Part shown: positions 9,868 through 20,571 of the stretch, piece after piece
Layout: every line of letters starts with the position of its first letter
Numbering within the stretch: the stretch's first letter is position 1
NCBI GenBank assembly: GCA_025201365.1
Contig: JAIXMF010000097.1
Coordinates: 1-40,426 of the forward strand
Direction of reading: 5' to 3'
Length of the DNA stretch: 40,426 nt
Origin: Syncephalis plumigaleata
Lineage: Eukaryota; Zoopagomycota; Zoopagomycetes; Zoopagales; Piptocephalidaceae
Notes under the pieces: model-generated
The model's database searches: none
What the model was told of the DNA's origin: nothing
The model's input: only the letters and a program-made list of their open reading frames with translations
Program-made: the position numbers and the translations under genes

Positions 9868-11292
9868 ATGGCACCATTGATTGGCACCATTAAAATTGCC
9901 ATCATGGCAGGTTTATTCCTCATGGCAGGTCAATTCCTATTCAATCCGGTAGCATCGACACCGCTACCCGATTTACCTACTGGCGATAACAGTCTCGCTA
10001 GCAACCTCGCCAACAATAACAACAAGAACAACAAGGATAAAAACAAGCATAATCAACCGCAAAAAACTGATAGTACTTCCTACGGTCTTATAATCGATGC
10101 CGGCAGTAGTGGCAGTAGACTGTTGGCATTCCACTGGGAAACGATTAGGCCTAGAGAGGGCAATATCACCGTATTACCTTTGATGGACGAGAAGGGCAAG
10201 CAGTACAAGGAAAAGGTTAGACCAGGCCTATCTGCGCAAACGCCCGAGAGTGTCGCGGAACACCTTGCACCGCTCATTAATAAAGCGAAAAAGATTATTC
10301 CAAAGGAGAAGCACGAATCAACGCCGATTTTCCTTAAAGCCACCGCTGGCATGCGACTAGTACCGATGGCGGAGCGTAAGCGGCTAATAGATGCGGTGTC
10401 CGCGTATTTCAGCGATAAAACTCGAGTGCCGTTCAGTTTCGATTCGGCCAATAATGCGCAAGTCATTCCCGGCGAGGATGAAGGTGCATTCGGTTGGATC
10501 AGTGTGAATACACTATTGGGCAATCTGAAGAGTAGTGATGCGCGAAACACGGTCGCTGCCCTTGATCTCGGTGGTGCATCCACGCAAATCACCTTCAGGC
10601 CAACGACCACATCATTGGAGAACTCGTATAACATTTGGCTTAATAGTCGCAAATATGACCTATACACGCACTCCTACCTTCGTCTTGGTGTCAATGAGGC
10701 GCGTTCCCGATATATCGCAGCGCTTATGGCTAAGCGTGGTGGCAATAATGGCAACGCCATGAATGATCCGTGTATGTATCGTGATCTAACTCAGGATTAT
10801 CCATTGCACAGCGGCAACACGGTGAAGCTAGTGGGACAGGGCCAGTTTGACGCGTGTTACCAAGCGGTTAAGAGCACGCTACTTGGTCGTAACACCTTCT
10901 GTGCCACTGAGCCATGCGCCATTAATGGTGTGCACCAGCCTGATATACCAGAAGGCATGCCAATCTACGCTACCAGTAATTATAACGATGTGGCAGTAGT
11001 AGTAAACTGCACGGGTAAATCATCACCGGGATGCATTTACAAGTCGGCCAAACAACAGTGCGACAATCTAAAGGCATCCGAGGTGAAGGGTCCATTCTCT
11101 GGCAATGTCACACCGGAGAATAGTTGTTTTGCGGCTGCACTAGTAGTGGCACTTACCGTGGACGCCTATCGTATTCCAATGGATCGTGAAGTATACTTTA
11201 CGGATGAATTGCCAGCTGGCCACCTAGACTGGGCCTTTGGTGCCATGATTAATTCTGTTAATACGATGAAGATTATAATTGATAGTAAATAA
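9868..11292 (+). CDS. Ecto-apyrase (GDA1/CD39 NTPDase family)
   Basis: 474 aa in one exon. The enzyme removes terminal phosphates from nucleoside tri- and diphosphates in the secretory lumen or outside the cell. An N-terminal hydrophobic segment (about 8-30) is a signal peptide or anchor, followed by an Asn/Lys-rich linker. All main apyrase conserved regions are present: ACR1 IIDAGSSGSR (about 75-84), ACR2 KATAGMR (158-164), ACR3 GEDEGAFGW with catalytic Glu205, ACR4 DLGGASTQ (about 233-240), and a late DWAFGA near 452. Details after ACR4 (YTHSYLRLG, several Cys) resemble cell-surface CD39 more than yeast Gda1. There is no C-terminal membrane helix, so it is secreted or N-anchored. A candidate polyadenylation signal (aataaa) lies at about 11356. 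Being intronless is odd among its neighbours. Confidence 0.93.
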   Translation: MAPLIGTIKIAIMAGLFLMAGQFLFNPVASTPLPDLPTGDNSLASNLANNNNKNNKDKNKHNQPQKTDSTSYGLIIDAGSSGSRLLAFHWETIRPREGNITVLPLMDEKGKQYKEKVRPGLSAQTPESVAEHLAPLINKAKKIIPKEKHESTPIFLKATAGMRLVPMAERKRLIDAVSAYFSDKTRVPFSFDSANNAQVIPGEDEGAFGWISVNTLLGNLKSSDARNTVAALDLGGASTQITFRPTTTSLENSYNIWLNSRKYDLYTHSYLRLGVNEARSRYIAALMAKRGGNNGNAMNDPCMYRDLTQDYPLHSGNTVKLVGQGQFDACYQAVKSTLLGRNTFCATEPCAINGVHQPDIPEGMPIYATSNYNDVAVVVNCTGKSSPGCIYKSAKQQCDNLKASEVKGPFSGNVTPENSCFAAALVVALTVDAYRIPMDREVYFTDELPAGHLDWAFGAMINSVNTMKIIIDSK

Positions 11293-11451
11293 GCTGACTA
11301 TGATATATGTCTGCTTGTTCGTTCGTTTACTTGTTTGCTTGTCTATTTTCCGGCAATAAATTGAGTTGTTTCAAGAATAATTACTCGATACAGTGACAAT
11401 AATAATGATGTGTATATACGATTTATTTATTCATCATAGACGTCCGCTATC

Positions 11452-12843
11452 CTACCAGTCGTTAACTTGACATGCATTCACCGTACGACCATGTTTACTG
11501 CATCTTCCGCCTTTATCCAAGGAGAAATACCAATTGTGCTTGGTGCACACAAGCTCCTCACCCATAACGGCGCCCTATGTTGCATGTTATATATTGATTG
11601 ATTAGCTAAACCGTTATAGCGACAATACTAATGCTACTTGCCTTTACCGCCATGTCAACATGCTTATGTGGACAATATCGATCAGTTTCATAGATTCGAC
11701 CGGATGAAGTGCTAACACGAATACGCTGCCCGTTAATTGCTTTAATAGTAGGGAATACGGGTTTGTCCGTTTGTATGTTGTATTGAAGTGCAAGCTCTTT
11801 CTGTTTCCCTTCTTCATTGTCACTTTCTGATGATGAGGAGGAAGAGGAGGAAGATGAGGAAGATGAAGATGAAGACAATGATAAGATTGCTTTCTTCTTC
11901 TTGTTATATTTGGCTGCCTCTTTATCAGCGACGTTGTCATCACCAGTGTCCTTCTCTACCGCTAGTCCATCCTCAGCTGATGATTCTATCGTCGATGATG
12001 TATCAATACTCGATGCTAGTACCTTTAGTTGTTTTTTCAGTATGGCACGCTCTATTGATTAATAAGAGAAATAATACATTAATTCATATTCAATACCACT
12101 ATTACTATATTACTTTGGCATACCTTTCTTCATTGCCTTCATCTGCTTCTTAATCTTTTTGGTAAACGTTTTCATCTTAATGGCATTCGACTTTTCCATG
12201 TTCATTATCACTGGAAGACTTTGCTCCAGAGACATATCTGATGGCTGTGGTTGTTGCTGTTGCTGTTTCCCAACATTAATGGATGCTTTCAATAAATCCT
12301 TGACCAATGGCAATAATGGAATGCTCTATTAATCCATTGATAGCATTGAATGATTACTACATTATAGATATGTATATATGTGCATATGTAATCGATATCA
12401 CTTACATTCCAACTATCCGCTGATAACATTCGTAGTTCCTCAACCGTATACAATCGATTATGTTCGATAATTGCCAAATCATTAGCTATTTGTTCACGCG
12501 ACCAATAATGTTCTTGACCAATTTGTTCGAGTAGATTAGAGACACGCTATATCGATGATACGATTGTCACAGTTTAATGATCAATCCTATTCACAAACAA
12601 CGAATATTTACTTACCATAGTATTTGGTAATGGTACTATATCATCTATTTATGTTGTTGTTGATATCATATCAATTAATAAGTAGGATAGCTAGTTCATA
12701 ACTATTACATTACCAACTACCGTATTGACTGAAGTTGGCGTCATTGACGTGCCACTAGAATCACGTACGTTGAGATAGCTTTCTAGTAGTGACGCTGCAC
12801 CGCCACCACCACTACCGTAATACTTTTTCTTATGTTTTCCCAT
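11452..12843 (-). CDS. Protein with C-terminal Rieske [2Fe-2S] domain
   Basis: Exons are 12843-12714, 12644-12616, 12546-12406, 12325-12124, 12051-11642 and 11574-11452, joining in phase to 344 aa. The C-terminal domain (about 255-344) has both Rieske cluster motifs, CPH near 290 and CTKH about 17 residues later, and ends in VNACQVNDW. Before it come a long Ser run (SSSS..., about 230-245), a basic helix (KTFTKKIKKQMKAMKK), and an N-terminal helical segment (HNRLYTVEELRMLSADSW) that looks like a small SAM/HTH-type helical domain. I see no Rieske oxygenase catalytic domain, so it is more like a ferredoxin fused to an unknown module. No transit peptide is evident; the Lys-rich N-terminus (MGKHKKKYYG) suggests the cytosol or nucleus. 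The last intron uses a GC donor (aag|gcaagt); a nearby GT donor would remove two residues (Val-Lys). Confidence 0.8.
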
Positions 12844-13197
12844 AATAATAATACGCCTAATCACTTGGTACTTGTGCCAGTACTAGTAGTAACAAAGATA
12901 AACAAGCAAAAGACAAGCAAATAGAATGAAGAGAAAAATAGCAAGATGTGACCGTTTCAATTTATGACAGGGATATGAGGTAACGAACAAGATAGCAAGT
13001 AGAAATGACAATATAGACCTGTCAATCCACTTGAACCAATACACTGTGTGAATATGCACGTTTGCTTCTTTTATTACTATGAGCACATTGAAATGTGAGT
13101 GGAATAACAATAGTAGAGCGGAGTGATCAACTACAGTGTTGGTTCTCTCTCTAGTTTATTTTAGTTATACAACGCTTACTTTTCTTTATTCGTCATC
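12844..13197. other. Divergent intergenic region
   Basis: Lies between the divergent Rieske and Mid1-like genes. No signal-peptide exon for the latter could be found here. A minus-strand hydrophobic ORF (13110-12883) is probably chance. Confidence 0.5.
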
Positions 13198-13914
13198 ATG
13201 GCGGGTAAGTAAAATGACTACTGTTATTACGTTGACTAAACCGATATCATTATCATGTTAGCATCGTGCGTACCGGCCAGTGGGCTCACCTTCTGCGATA
13301 AAGTATCCTACTCTATACCTGTACCTACCTCGGGTAATGTTAGTAATGCAGCGCAAGCTTATGATGAACGAGCACGTAACTACTACAAGAACTTTACCAA
13401 GTTGGTAGATCAGTTCGACTGCGATCAGGAGTATTCCTTCGAGCGTAACTGCAATTCATGTCGTGCTGCTTATCGAGACTGGCTATGCGCCACTACTATT
13501 CCTCGGTGTAGTGCCAATGGCCATAGTGGTGGACAAGAGCCCAATCTAAAAGATAGAGATGCAAATCATCCACGTGCTTTAAATGAAACTGGCAGCTGGA
13601 CCGAGGTATTACCGTGTGTCGGTCTTTGCTATATGGTTATCCAGAGCTGCCCCTCCTATTTCCAATTCGTTTGTCCTAGCGAGGAACAAACACGAGTCAA
13701 CAGTTACGGCACCGTATTGCACTATGATAATATTGGACCTAAATCGAAATTTACCAAAGATTCAGCACAGTGTAATGCACTCGGTATTGCTAGAGTGTTA
13801 TCGGAAAGTAACGATGCTACGACGTTACGACATCAACATCAACAGCGTATGTCTATCAATCTAGGTTATTTATTATTGTTGTTATCGGTGCTTGTTTCCC
13901 TACATATACACTAA
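13198..13914 (+). CDS. Short Mid1-like cysteine-rich protein
   Basis: The best model has a 7-nt first exon (13198-13204, ATGGCGG), an intron with gtaagt donor, then 13262-13914, giving 219 aa. An alternative start is the ATG at 13255. The sequence matches the C-terminal Frizzled-like cysteine-rich region of fungal Mid1, the stretch-activated calcium-channel subunit: TFCDKVSYSIP, YYKNFTKLVDQFDCDQ, RNCNSCRAAYRDWLCATTIPRC, EVLPCVGLCYMVIQSCP. Full-length Mid1 is about 550 aa, so the large N-terminal part is absent. The protein ends in a hydrophobic stretch (GYLLLLLSVLVSLHIH) after a polar His/Gln region, which resembles a GPI-attachment signal. No signal peptide is visible, so a 5' exon may be missing from my model. 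The function as a channel partner is inferred from the family. Confidence 0.75.
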
Positions 13915-14170
13915 TATAAAATGTAATTCTATAGCGTTTACAATAAATTATTATAAGTATTAATAAGAGAGTTAATATGACGTGATATGCTAGTGGACGT
14001 ATAGATCAGCGGTATCAATCAGCCTTTATATCGTCATGCAAATTACGAAATTTTACGTATAAAATGAAACAATACAGGCAGAGCCGATAAGCTTGAACAT
14101 TTACTCTTTACTCCTTTTTACTTTTACTATCGACGCTACAACGACAACAACGACAAGTACTTCTACTACT

Positions 14171-15481
14171 ATGGAACAGCAAACAAGTACGAGTTCTTTG
14201 GCTACTTCCTGGTCAGAGATTCCGTATGAGATGCAGGTTAGAATAGTTACCCTATTGGATATACAAACGGTGGTTGCTTTCGCAAAAGTAAGCAGTCATT
14301 CTTTCTCTTTCTCTCTACGGTAGTCAAGATATACTAACGTGTAATATTGTATATATAGGTATGCAAGGCATTCCATAAAATAGTCTGCGACGACTGGACA
14401 TGGAAAGGTCTACTAGTGTAAGTGTCGTCATTCCTTTAACATAATAGTAATACTAAAGGCTATCGCATTGTATTTAGGAATCGGTATGGTCCTGATGCAC
14501 TACCAAAATCCATCACTAATACTTCCTATCTGGAATGGTATAAGCAATGTTGTAAGTACATGAATAGATGCGAGTACAATGATAACAAGTATGCTCATTA
14601 TACTGCCATGAATGACAATAGCGGTTCCAGAACTACATGTCATTGATTCATTCAGCATTGCTCATATGGGTAGTCGTTACTGGAGTACTATTGATTTGGA
14701 AGAGTAAGCATAGTTTATACTTTATTTTATATGCATATATATATTCATACGATGTCATTTTAGAAATGGAATGAAAGTTGCCTGGTTGAACTATGTCTGT
14801 TGGTTACACGTAAGCTTATCGGTATCATTATTGAACATACTTCCTTACTGATGATTATATAGTTGCATGGTACGTTAAAACGTGTTCCACGGGGTACATA
14901 CCGAGTGATATGGCTATTGTACACAAGCAACGAACTGTTCTCGATGAGGGATTTGACATTCTCAGCGCAAGTGCTCGATCAAGTATGTGTAAATAGTCGA
15001 CAAGTGCATTCATATTAATCAATGTGATGTGTTATAGACGGTTAATGGGAGAATAGAAGTAAAGCCGGGCATCGATCGACTACGTGGCACGGAGACACGC
15101 CAATTAAACGAGTATACAATGCCGGGTTTACTACGAGTTGAACCCGATTATGACTATGCCGATGTTCAATTTGAGGCCAAGGATATTACACCACCATGGA
15201 AAGGAGGCATTGTAAGTTTAGATTGTATATGAGCATTGTCAATGTACCTAACTAACATGTGTGTGTGTGTGTAGGGATTTGTGGCAGTACGTCTAGTGCC
15301 AGTCAATGAGGCGGATATTCCCGCTAACGAGGCTAGAACACTCGAGGGTCAAGATGCGGGTGATCATTCCACCGATTCAGAGGATAACAACGATCCCAAT
15401 GGATCATTCTCGTATAATCCCATAGATGTAATGTGGGATGTTGTAAATAGATTTCTAAATGATGACAATGGTAATCATTAG
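14171..15481 (+). CDS. F-box protein with lectin-like (PP2-type) C-terminal region
   Basis: Exons are 14171-14287, 14359-14417, 14478-14551, 14622-14703, 14764-14809, 14863-14982, 15038-15211 and 15275-15481, joining in phase to 292 aa. The N-terminus has an F-box (SEIPYEMQVRIVTLLDIQ ... VCKAFHKIVCDDWTWKGLL, about 14-58), which would bind Skp1 in an SCF ubiquitin ligase. The later part (VCWLHLHGTLKRVPRGTYRV, about 124-150, and WKGGIGFVAVRLVPV near 225) resembles the beta-sandwich substrate module of plant PP2-type F-box proteins. The C-terminus is acidic and Asn/Asp-rich. The substrate is unknown. The exon-4 acceptor (aatag at 14617-14621) was chosen over two nearby AGs because only it keeps the frame open. 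Confidence 0.8.
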
Positions 15482-15604
15482 ATGTGGTATATTGATGAAT
15501 AGCTAATGATGAATGCTGTTATACAAGATACAGATCATAATGTACGTGGATGTCATATTCTATAGCGAATGAATCATACTCGTTTATTGTAATCAATGAG
15601 CATA

Positions 15605-16141
15605 CAGCCTTTTTCCATCCAATTTGCGCAGTTAGCCATTTGTTGTTACGAATAAATAATAGTTATAATAACACTTACGTATTTTGTGGTGTGGCAGCGA
15701 TAACTCCACGGTTAATTTGATTTTCGTTGTTTGGACCCCCGTTGTCCTTGTCCTTCTTTCTTTGAACGCTTAGAAGGAACGGCACCTCGTTGAAATTGTG
15801 TTGGAACACCCTTTCCATTGCGAGCACTGCGGATAATCTAAATAAAATTCAGACATGCAGCCATATCCCGATTCCACAAACGATAATCAATAGCTACTTG
15901 TTAGTACATGACATGGCAATATCCAACTATACTAGTACACTTGTATCGTCTACCTTATAGAATTGATGATGATAATTATTGCTATCAATATAGGATTCAT
16001 TACTAATACTGAATTGTTATTATTATCGTGCTGTGTCAATAGGCATTTCTATGATGATGATGTTAACAATTGTGTAAATCTATTTATCAATAAACTGTAA
16101 ATGTTAAAGGATAAATGCGCAAAATGGATGGAAAAACACTG
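15605..16141. mobile_element. Tc1/mariner-type MITE, 537 bp
   Basis: The ends are imperfect inverted repeats of about 33 bp. The left end starts CAGCCTTTTTCCATCC, the reverse complement of the right end starts CAGTGTTTTTCCATCC, and both continue through TTTGCGCA. Six mismatches occur in the first 33 positions. Both ends abut TA (15603-15604 and 16142-16143), the target site of Tc1/mariner elements. The length is too short for a transposase, so this is a non-autonomous element. It sits between the convergent F-box and DinB-like genes. Inside, on the minus strand, is an exon-like piece (see 15681-15841). Confidence 0.7.
15681..15841 (-). other. Exon-like segment inside the MITE
   Basis: On the minus strand an acceptor-like 'tttatttag' precedes 15841 and a perfect gtaagt donor follows 15681. 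Two frames are open across most of it. One gives a basic, Gly/Ser-rich peptide (IIRSARNGKGVPTQFQRG...) ending in a stop; the other is open to the donor and contains Met (MERVFQHNFNEVPFLLSVQ). I could not connect either to a full gene. It could be a remnant of the parent transposase gene, a captured host exon, or chance. Confidence 0.25.
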
Positions 16142-16288
16142 TATCTATAAATAATTGTAAATTAATTATTAGGAATATCATTTATTTACTAAACAGTGAT
16201 CATCAGTTCATGCCAATAATAATAGTAATTAGTTAGCAGTGAGACTGAATATATACATATAAATAATGCACACTTACTAGAGTAATGA

Positions 16289-17052
16289 TTACGATGCAGT
16301 CTGCTTGTACATCTCTTCTTTACGTTGTGTCGATGGAGCTAGACCAAATGTATACGGTAGAGTTATATTGAACTCAACGGCAATAGCCTTGATCAATGCA
16401 TGATGATGAACTATTTCAAATGAATTTTAGATGATTGCTAGTGTAAGAAAGAACATCATCTATAATGGAACTGACCTGCATGATGAGTACAGAACCATAG
16501 TTCACGTCCCCATGTTGACCATAATGGTACGGTGTCACTACCGGCTGAATTGATCACGGCATTAACACGCACCGGTTGTCGTTCTGAAATAGTTGCACAC
16601 TGTTCTGCTCGTTTTATTAGAGTTGTGATATAATGTTGTGCAGCAGTACGTTCCCTTTCAGCTGGCACCTAATAGAATAGACATCGCTGATGTTAATCTA
16701 TCTATCTCTTTTATTGTCACATAGCATGACTTACCTTTGCACTACGCCAATCATAATTAACAATTATACACTCATCATCACTATCATTATCATGTTGCAC
16801 ACCCTCAGCTAGTGTGGGTGTATTATCTAATCCTTCAAACAAGAGACGGAAATGATCGCAAAGATGTCGAACATGCTTACCAATGGTACTACCCGGTACA
16901 TTACTCGATACCGCTGTATAAATACTATCATCTGGCAGTGATTCTATCATATGCTGACACTGTCTTAGTATATCTATGACAGCATCGATAAGACATGGTG
17001 TTCCTTCACGTTGATCTACCACTTTATGTTCTATAGCAATTGAACTAGACAT
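16289..17052 (-). CDS. DinB-like four-helix metalloprotein
   Basis: Exons are 17052-16735, 16668-16476 and 16410-16289, giving 210 aa. Helix 1 carries GKHVRHLCDHFRLLFEGLD (about 60-78) and the last helical region ELWFCTHHAVHHHALIK is followed by GLAPSTQ, the pattern of DinB/YfiT-like proteins, whose His residues bind a divalent metal. In bacteria the superfamily includes thiol-dependent transferases; the fungal role is not known to me. The Met at 17052 is favoured because the upstream in-frame extension to 17169 has no family-like sequence. The gene is divergent from PPWD1, with about 320 bp between starts. Confidence 0.8.
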
Positions 17053-17372
17053 GATGATAGCTTGATGGTTGCTATGGCAGCAAATACAATACTGATTGAA
17101 ATACGAAAACAAGATATCGACACTGTTAATGGCGTGGGAGTAATCAAGAGAAAGAGGTTTGCATGTCAATACACAAGCAGATGGACATATGTCTAAAAGT
17201 CATCATCATCATCAACAACTCATTGCATGGTTTCAACGTCACATGTGGCCTAGTTGAGTGATGATTGGTTCATCATTTGTAACTACTACAACCACTACTA
17301 AAATAGAAATGATGTATCCATAGTAAAAATATTTACTCGTTGTACTCCATCTATCATTTTACTACTCGCAGC
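17053..17372. other. Divergent promoter region, DinB-like gene / PPWD1
   Basis: About 320 bp separate the two start codons. A CATCATCATC tract lies around 17200-17210. I see no strong regulatory motif that I would name. Confidence 0.4.
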
Positions 17373-20300
17373 ATGTCACTCGAGGAATCCACCGGTAGTA
17401 AGCGTAATCATGACAGTGATTCCGACTCTATAGGTCCGAGTCTTGCAGATCACGGTGCTGAAAGTGATAGTGACGGTAGGTGATTCAAGATCTAATAGAT
17501 ACACGTCGTCATATACAAGTCAACTTACGCGTCAACACGATAAAGATATCGGACCAATGTTACCATCCACTAGCACTAATGATATCGCAGCACAAAAGAA
17601 GAAAAGAAAGCGAGGTAATATACAGTAGTACTTGTCAGATACTTACTAGTGTATATATGTATATGTGTATTGACTTGAATTATGCTAATAGTATTGGCTC
17701 ACGAGGAACTCTACCTGGAACAACTACCGTGTGCCGAGATGTACGAGTGTAGCTACATGCATCGTGATATTTTATATAGTGTCGATCTAACCAAGTAAGT
17801 CAATGATACATGCTAGTGGTATAGGATGTGTGTGCATTAATAGCTTATCGAATATCTTTATTATTAGAACGGATTTCATTATTACCACGTCGATTGATGG
17901 TCATTTAAAGTTTTGGAAAAAGTTGGATGAAGGCATCGAGTTTGTCAAGCATTATCGTGCTCATCTAGGTAATGGTGATAGTGATAATAAGTGTAGATTT
18001 CTTGTCTATTAATTATTTCTATGCATGATATATGTATATATATCAATATATATATATATATATGATACAGGTGAGATTACTGGTACGAGTGTATCGGTGG
18101 ATGGCACGCTATTTGCTTCAACTGCCGTGGATAAAGCCATTAAAGTGTTTGATGTAGTCAACTTTGGTAGGTTCATTCCTAGGTAGAATACAATTACATA
18201 TGAGTTATCTAATTATACCATTAGACATGATTAATATCATTAATATCGACTATGTTCCGGGTAGTATTTGTTGGATACATCGTCGTGGTCAGGCACAAGC
18301 CCTGCTAGCATGGTAAGTGTGTGTGCTACTACTTACTATATATGTATATGTTGTAGACTTGTACTTATTATAATATGAACTAGTGCGGATCGTGATTCCA
18401 ATACAATCTATGTATATGATGGTCGAGGTGATGGTAAACCACTTTACACGCTTACACAACTACACAGTACTACTGTGTGCACGATGAAGGTAAATCATTC
18501 GATACAATGTAATCTAATAAATAGCGGGAGAGTGTCATACTAACTGTCGAATATAGTATAATCCCGTTTATGACTGTGTAGTATCGGCTGATATCGGTGG
18601 TATGATCGAGTACTGGCATCCTAGCACGTCCAATGAACTTCCTAATACAGTTGATTTCGAGTATAAATCAGCCACGGATCTATACGAATTTAAGAAGGTA
18701 AGTATATACACATTATAAATACAAATAGAAGAGTAGGAATACACGACTAATACAATTATTCATTGCATGTCCAGTGTAAATCATATCCGACCAGTATCAA
18801 TTTCTCTCCTGATTATCAGCAATTTGTTACTATGGGCTTGAGTGATCGTCAAGTGCGAGTGTTCAAGGTGTCCACCGGTAAAATGACACGTAAATACGAT
18901 GAAACACTGGAGACGATTAGTGAAATGCAACAAGTAAATAGACAATTTGCATGATTATCATAGACGAGATTACTAATCATTACCTTTATATGTGTATACG
19001 TGTATAGGCTGGTACGGCATTCTACAAATTGGATGACATGGAATTTGGACGTCGATTAGCGGTGGATCGTGAATTGGAATCTAGCTCACAGGCTCAAATG
19101 ATGAATGCAGGTAAGAAGTCTACTCAGCATATCTGCTAAGGAAAACCACCACAACAACAACAATCATGTATTAACAATGACATGTCACAAGTATTCGATG
19201 AAAGTGGTCATTTCCTATTGTATCCCACGTTATTAGGTATTAAAGGTGTGTAGTAATTGTAGGATTAACAATCGAGTCATCACATATACTCATTGATTAT
19301 TGTTCTACTAGTTGTTAATACTCATACTAATCGAGTGGTTCAAATTCTTGGAAAGGGTGAATCACATCGATTCATGAATATGACACTATATCAGGGTGCA
19401 CCGAAGAAGAAGGCCACTGTCACACTGGTATGTATAATAATACTATAATATGAATAATATGAATAACTGTTGTTGTTATTATTCAGGCTATGGCTGCTTC
19501 TAGTAATCCATTGGTTAAGGAGAAGGAAAAGAAAGATCCCACTCTATTGTGTACTGCATTCAAACGAAATCGTTTCTATTTATTTACACGTAAAGATCCT
19601 GAATCGTATGTTATCATTTTCATTGATTATTCGATAGCATTAATACTAATTATATATGCATATGGCATACATATATGTACGTATATGTAGGGATGCATCA
19701 CATCAAGGTGATCGAGATATATTCAATGAGAAACCGACACGTGAGGAACAAAGCTTAGCTGTGGCTCAAATGGCTAAACAACTCGGTACACGAGCTATCC
19801 TACGTACAACCATGGGCGATATTCATATTCAACTATTCCCGAATGAAGCGCCAAAAGCCGTGGAGAACTTTGTCACCCATGCCAAGAACAATTACTACGA
19901 CAATCTACTTATTCATCGTGTTATCAAGAACTTTATGCTTCAAATGGGCGATCCATTCGGTAGGTTAGCATCTTTACTTTCTTTAATATTTCACTAATGA
20001 ATATAATAATATAATAGGGGATGGCACGGGTGGCGAGTCGATTTGGGGTCGTGATTTCGAAGATGAATTCCATCCGGATTTAAAACACGATCGACCTTAC
20101 GTGGTCAGTATGGCAAATGCAGGTCCCAATACAAATGGTTCACAATTCTTTATTACAACGGTAGCCACGGTAAGTAATTCATATAACATGCATAAGCAAT
20201 TGATCATATAAACTAATAATGAATGAATATTAGCCATGGCTAGATAATAAGCATACCATCTTTGGACGAGCCATTGCAGGATTCGATGTAATACATCGTA

Positions 20301-20377
20301 TTGAACAAACATCTACCGATAAATTGGATAAACCACTCGAGGATATTAAAATAATGAACATTGATATTAAGCAATAA
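17373..20377 (+). CDS. PPWD1: Peptidylprolyl isomerase with WD40 repeats (PPWD1-like)
   Basis: Sixteen exons: 17373-17479, 17520-17614, 17692-17794, 17868-17968, 18071-18166, 18225-18312, 18384-18489, 18557-18697, 18775-18933, 19008-19110, 19192-19245, 19312-19427, 19487-19605, 19691-19959, 20018-20169 and 20234-20377. They join to 650 aa (human PPWD1 is 646). The N-terminal half has WD40 blades ([42 protein letters not shown]). The C-terminal cyclophilin domain (about 485-650) has the active-site elements [26 protein letters not shown] and [11 protein letters not shown]. The family is a spliceosome-associated nuclear prolyl isomerase. Only the first intron is doubtful: its best donor (gtaggt at 17476) breaks the frame, so I used gtgatt at 17480. 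Confidence 0.92.
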
Positions 20378-20571
20378 TAAATTGATTAATCTTTTCTTTT
20401 TCTTTCCTTTGATGAATAAAGTAGTAAAACACTACAAATAGATGATAGGTAGTAAACATTATGATTTCTACAACCATTGTAATCATTTAATTAAACTAGA
20501 CTATACCAAGTAAGAAAAGAAAAGGGGAATGCAACCAAGCAAGAAACAAACAAACAAGAAGGCGTTAGCAT

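Noticed and set aside
10080-10667. 195-codon minus-strand ORF
   Set aside because: Antisense shadow of the apyrase gene, whose plus-strand frame holds all conserved motifs.
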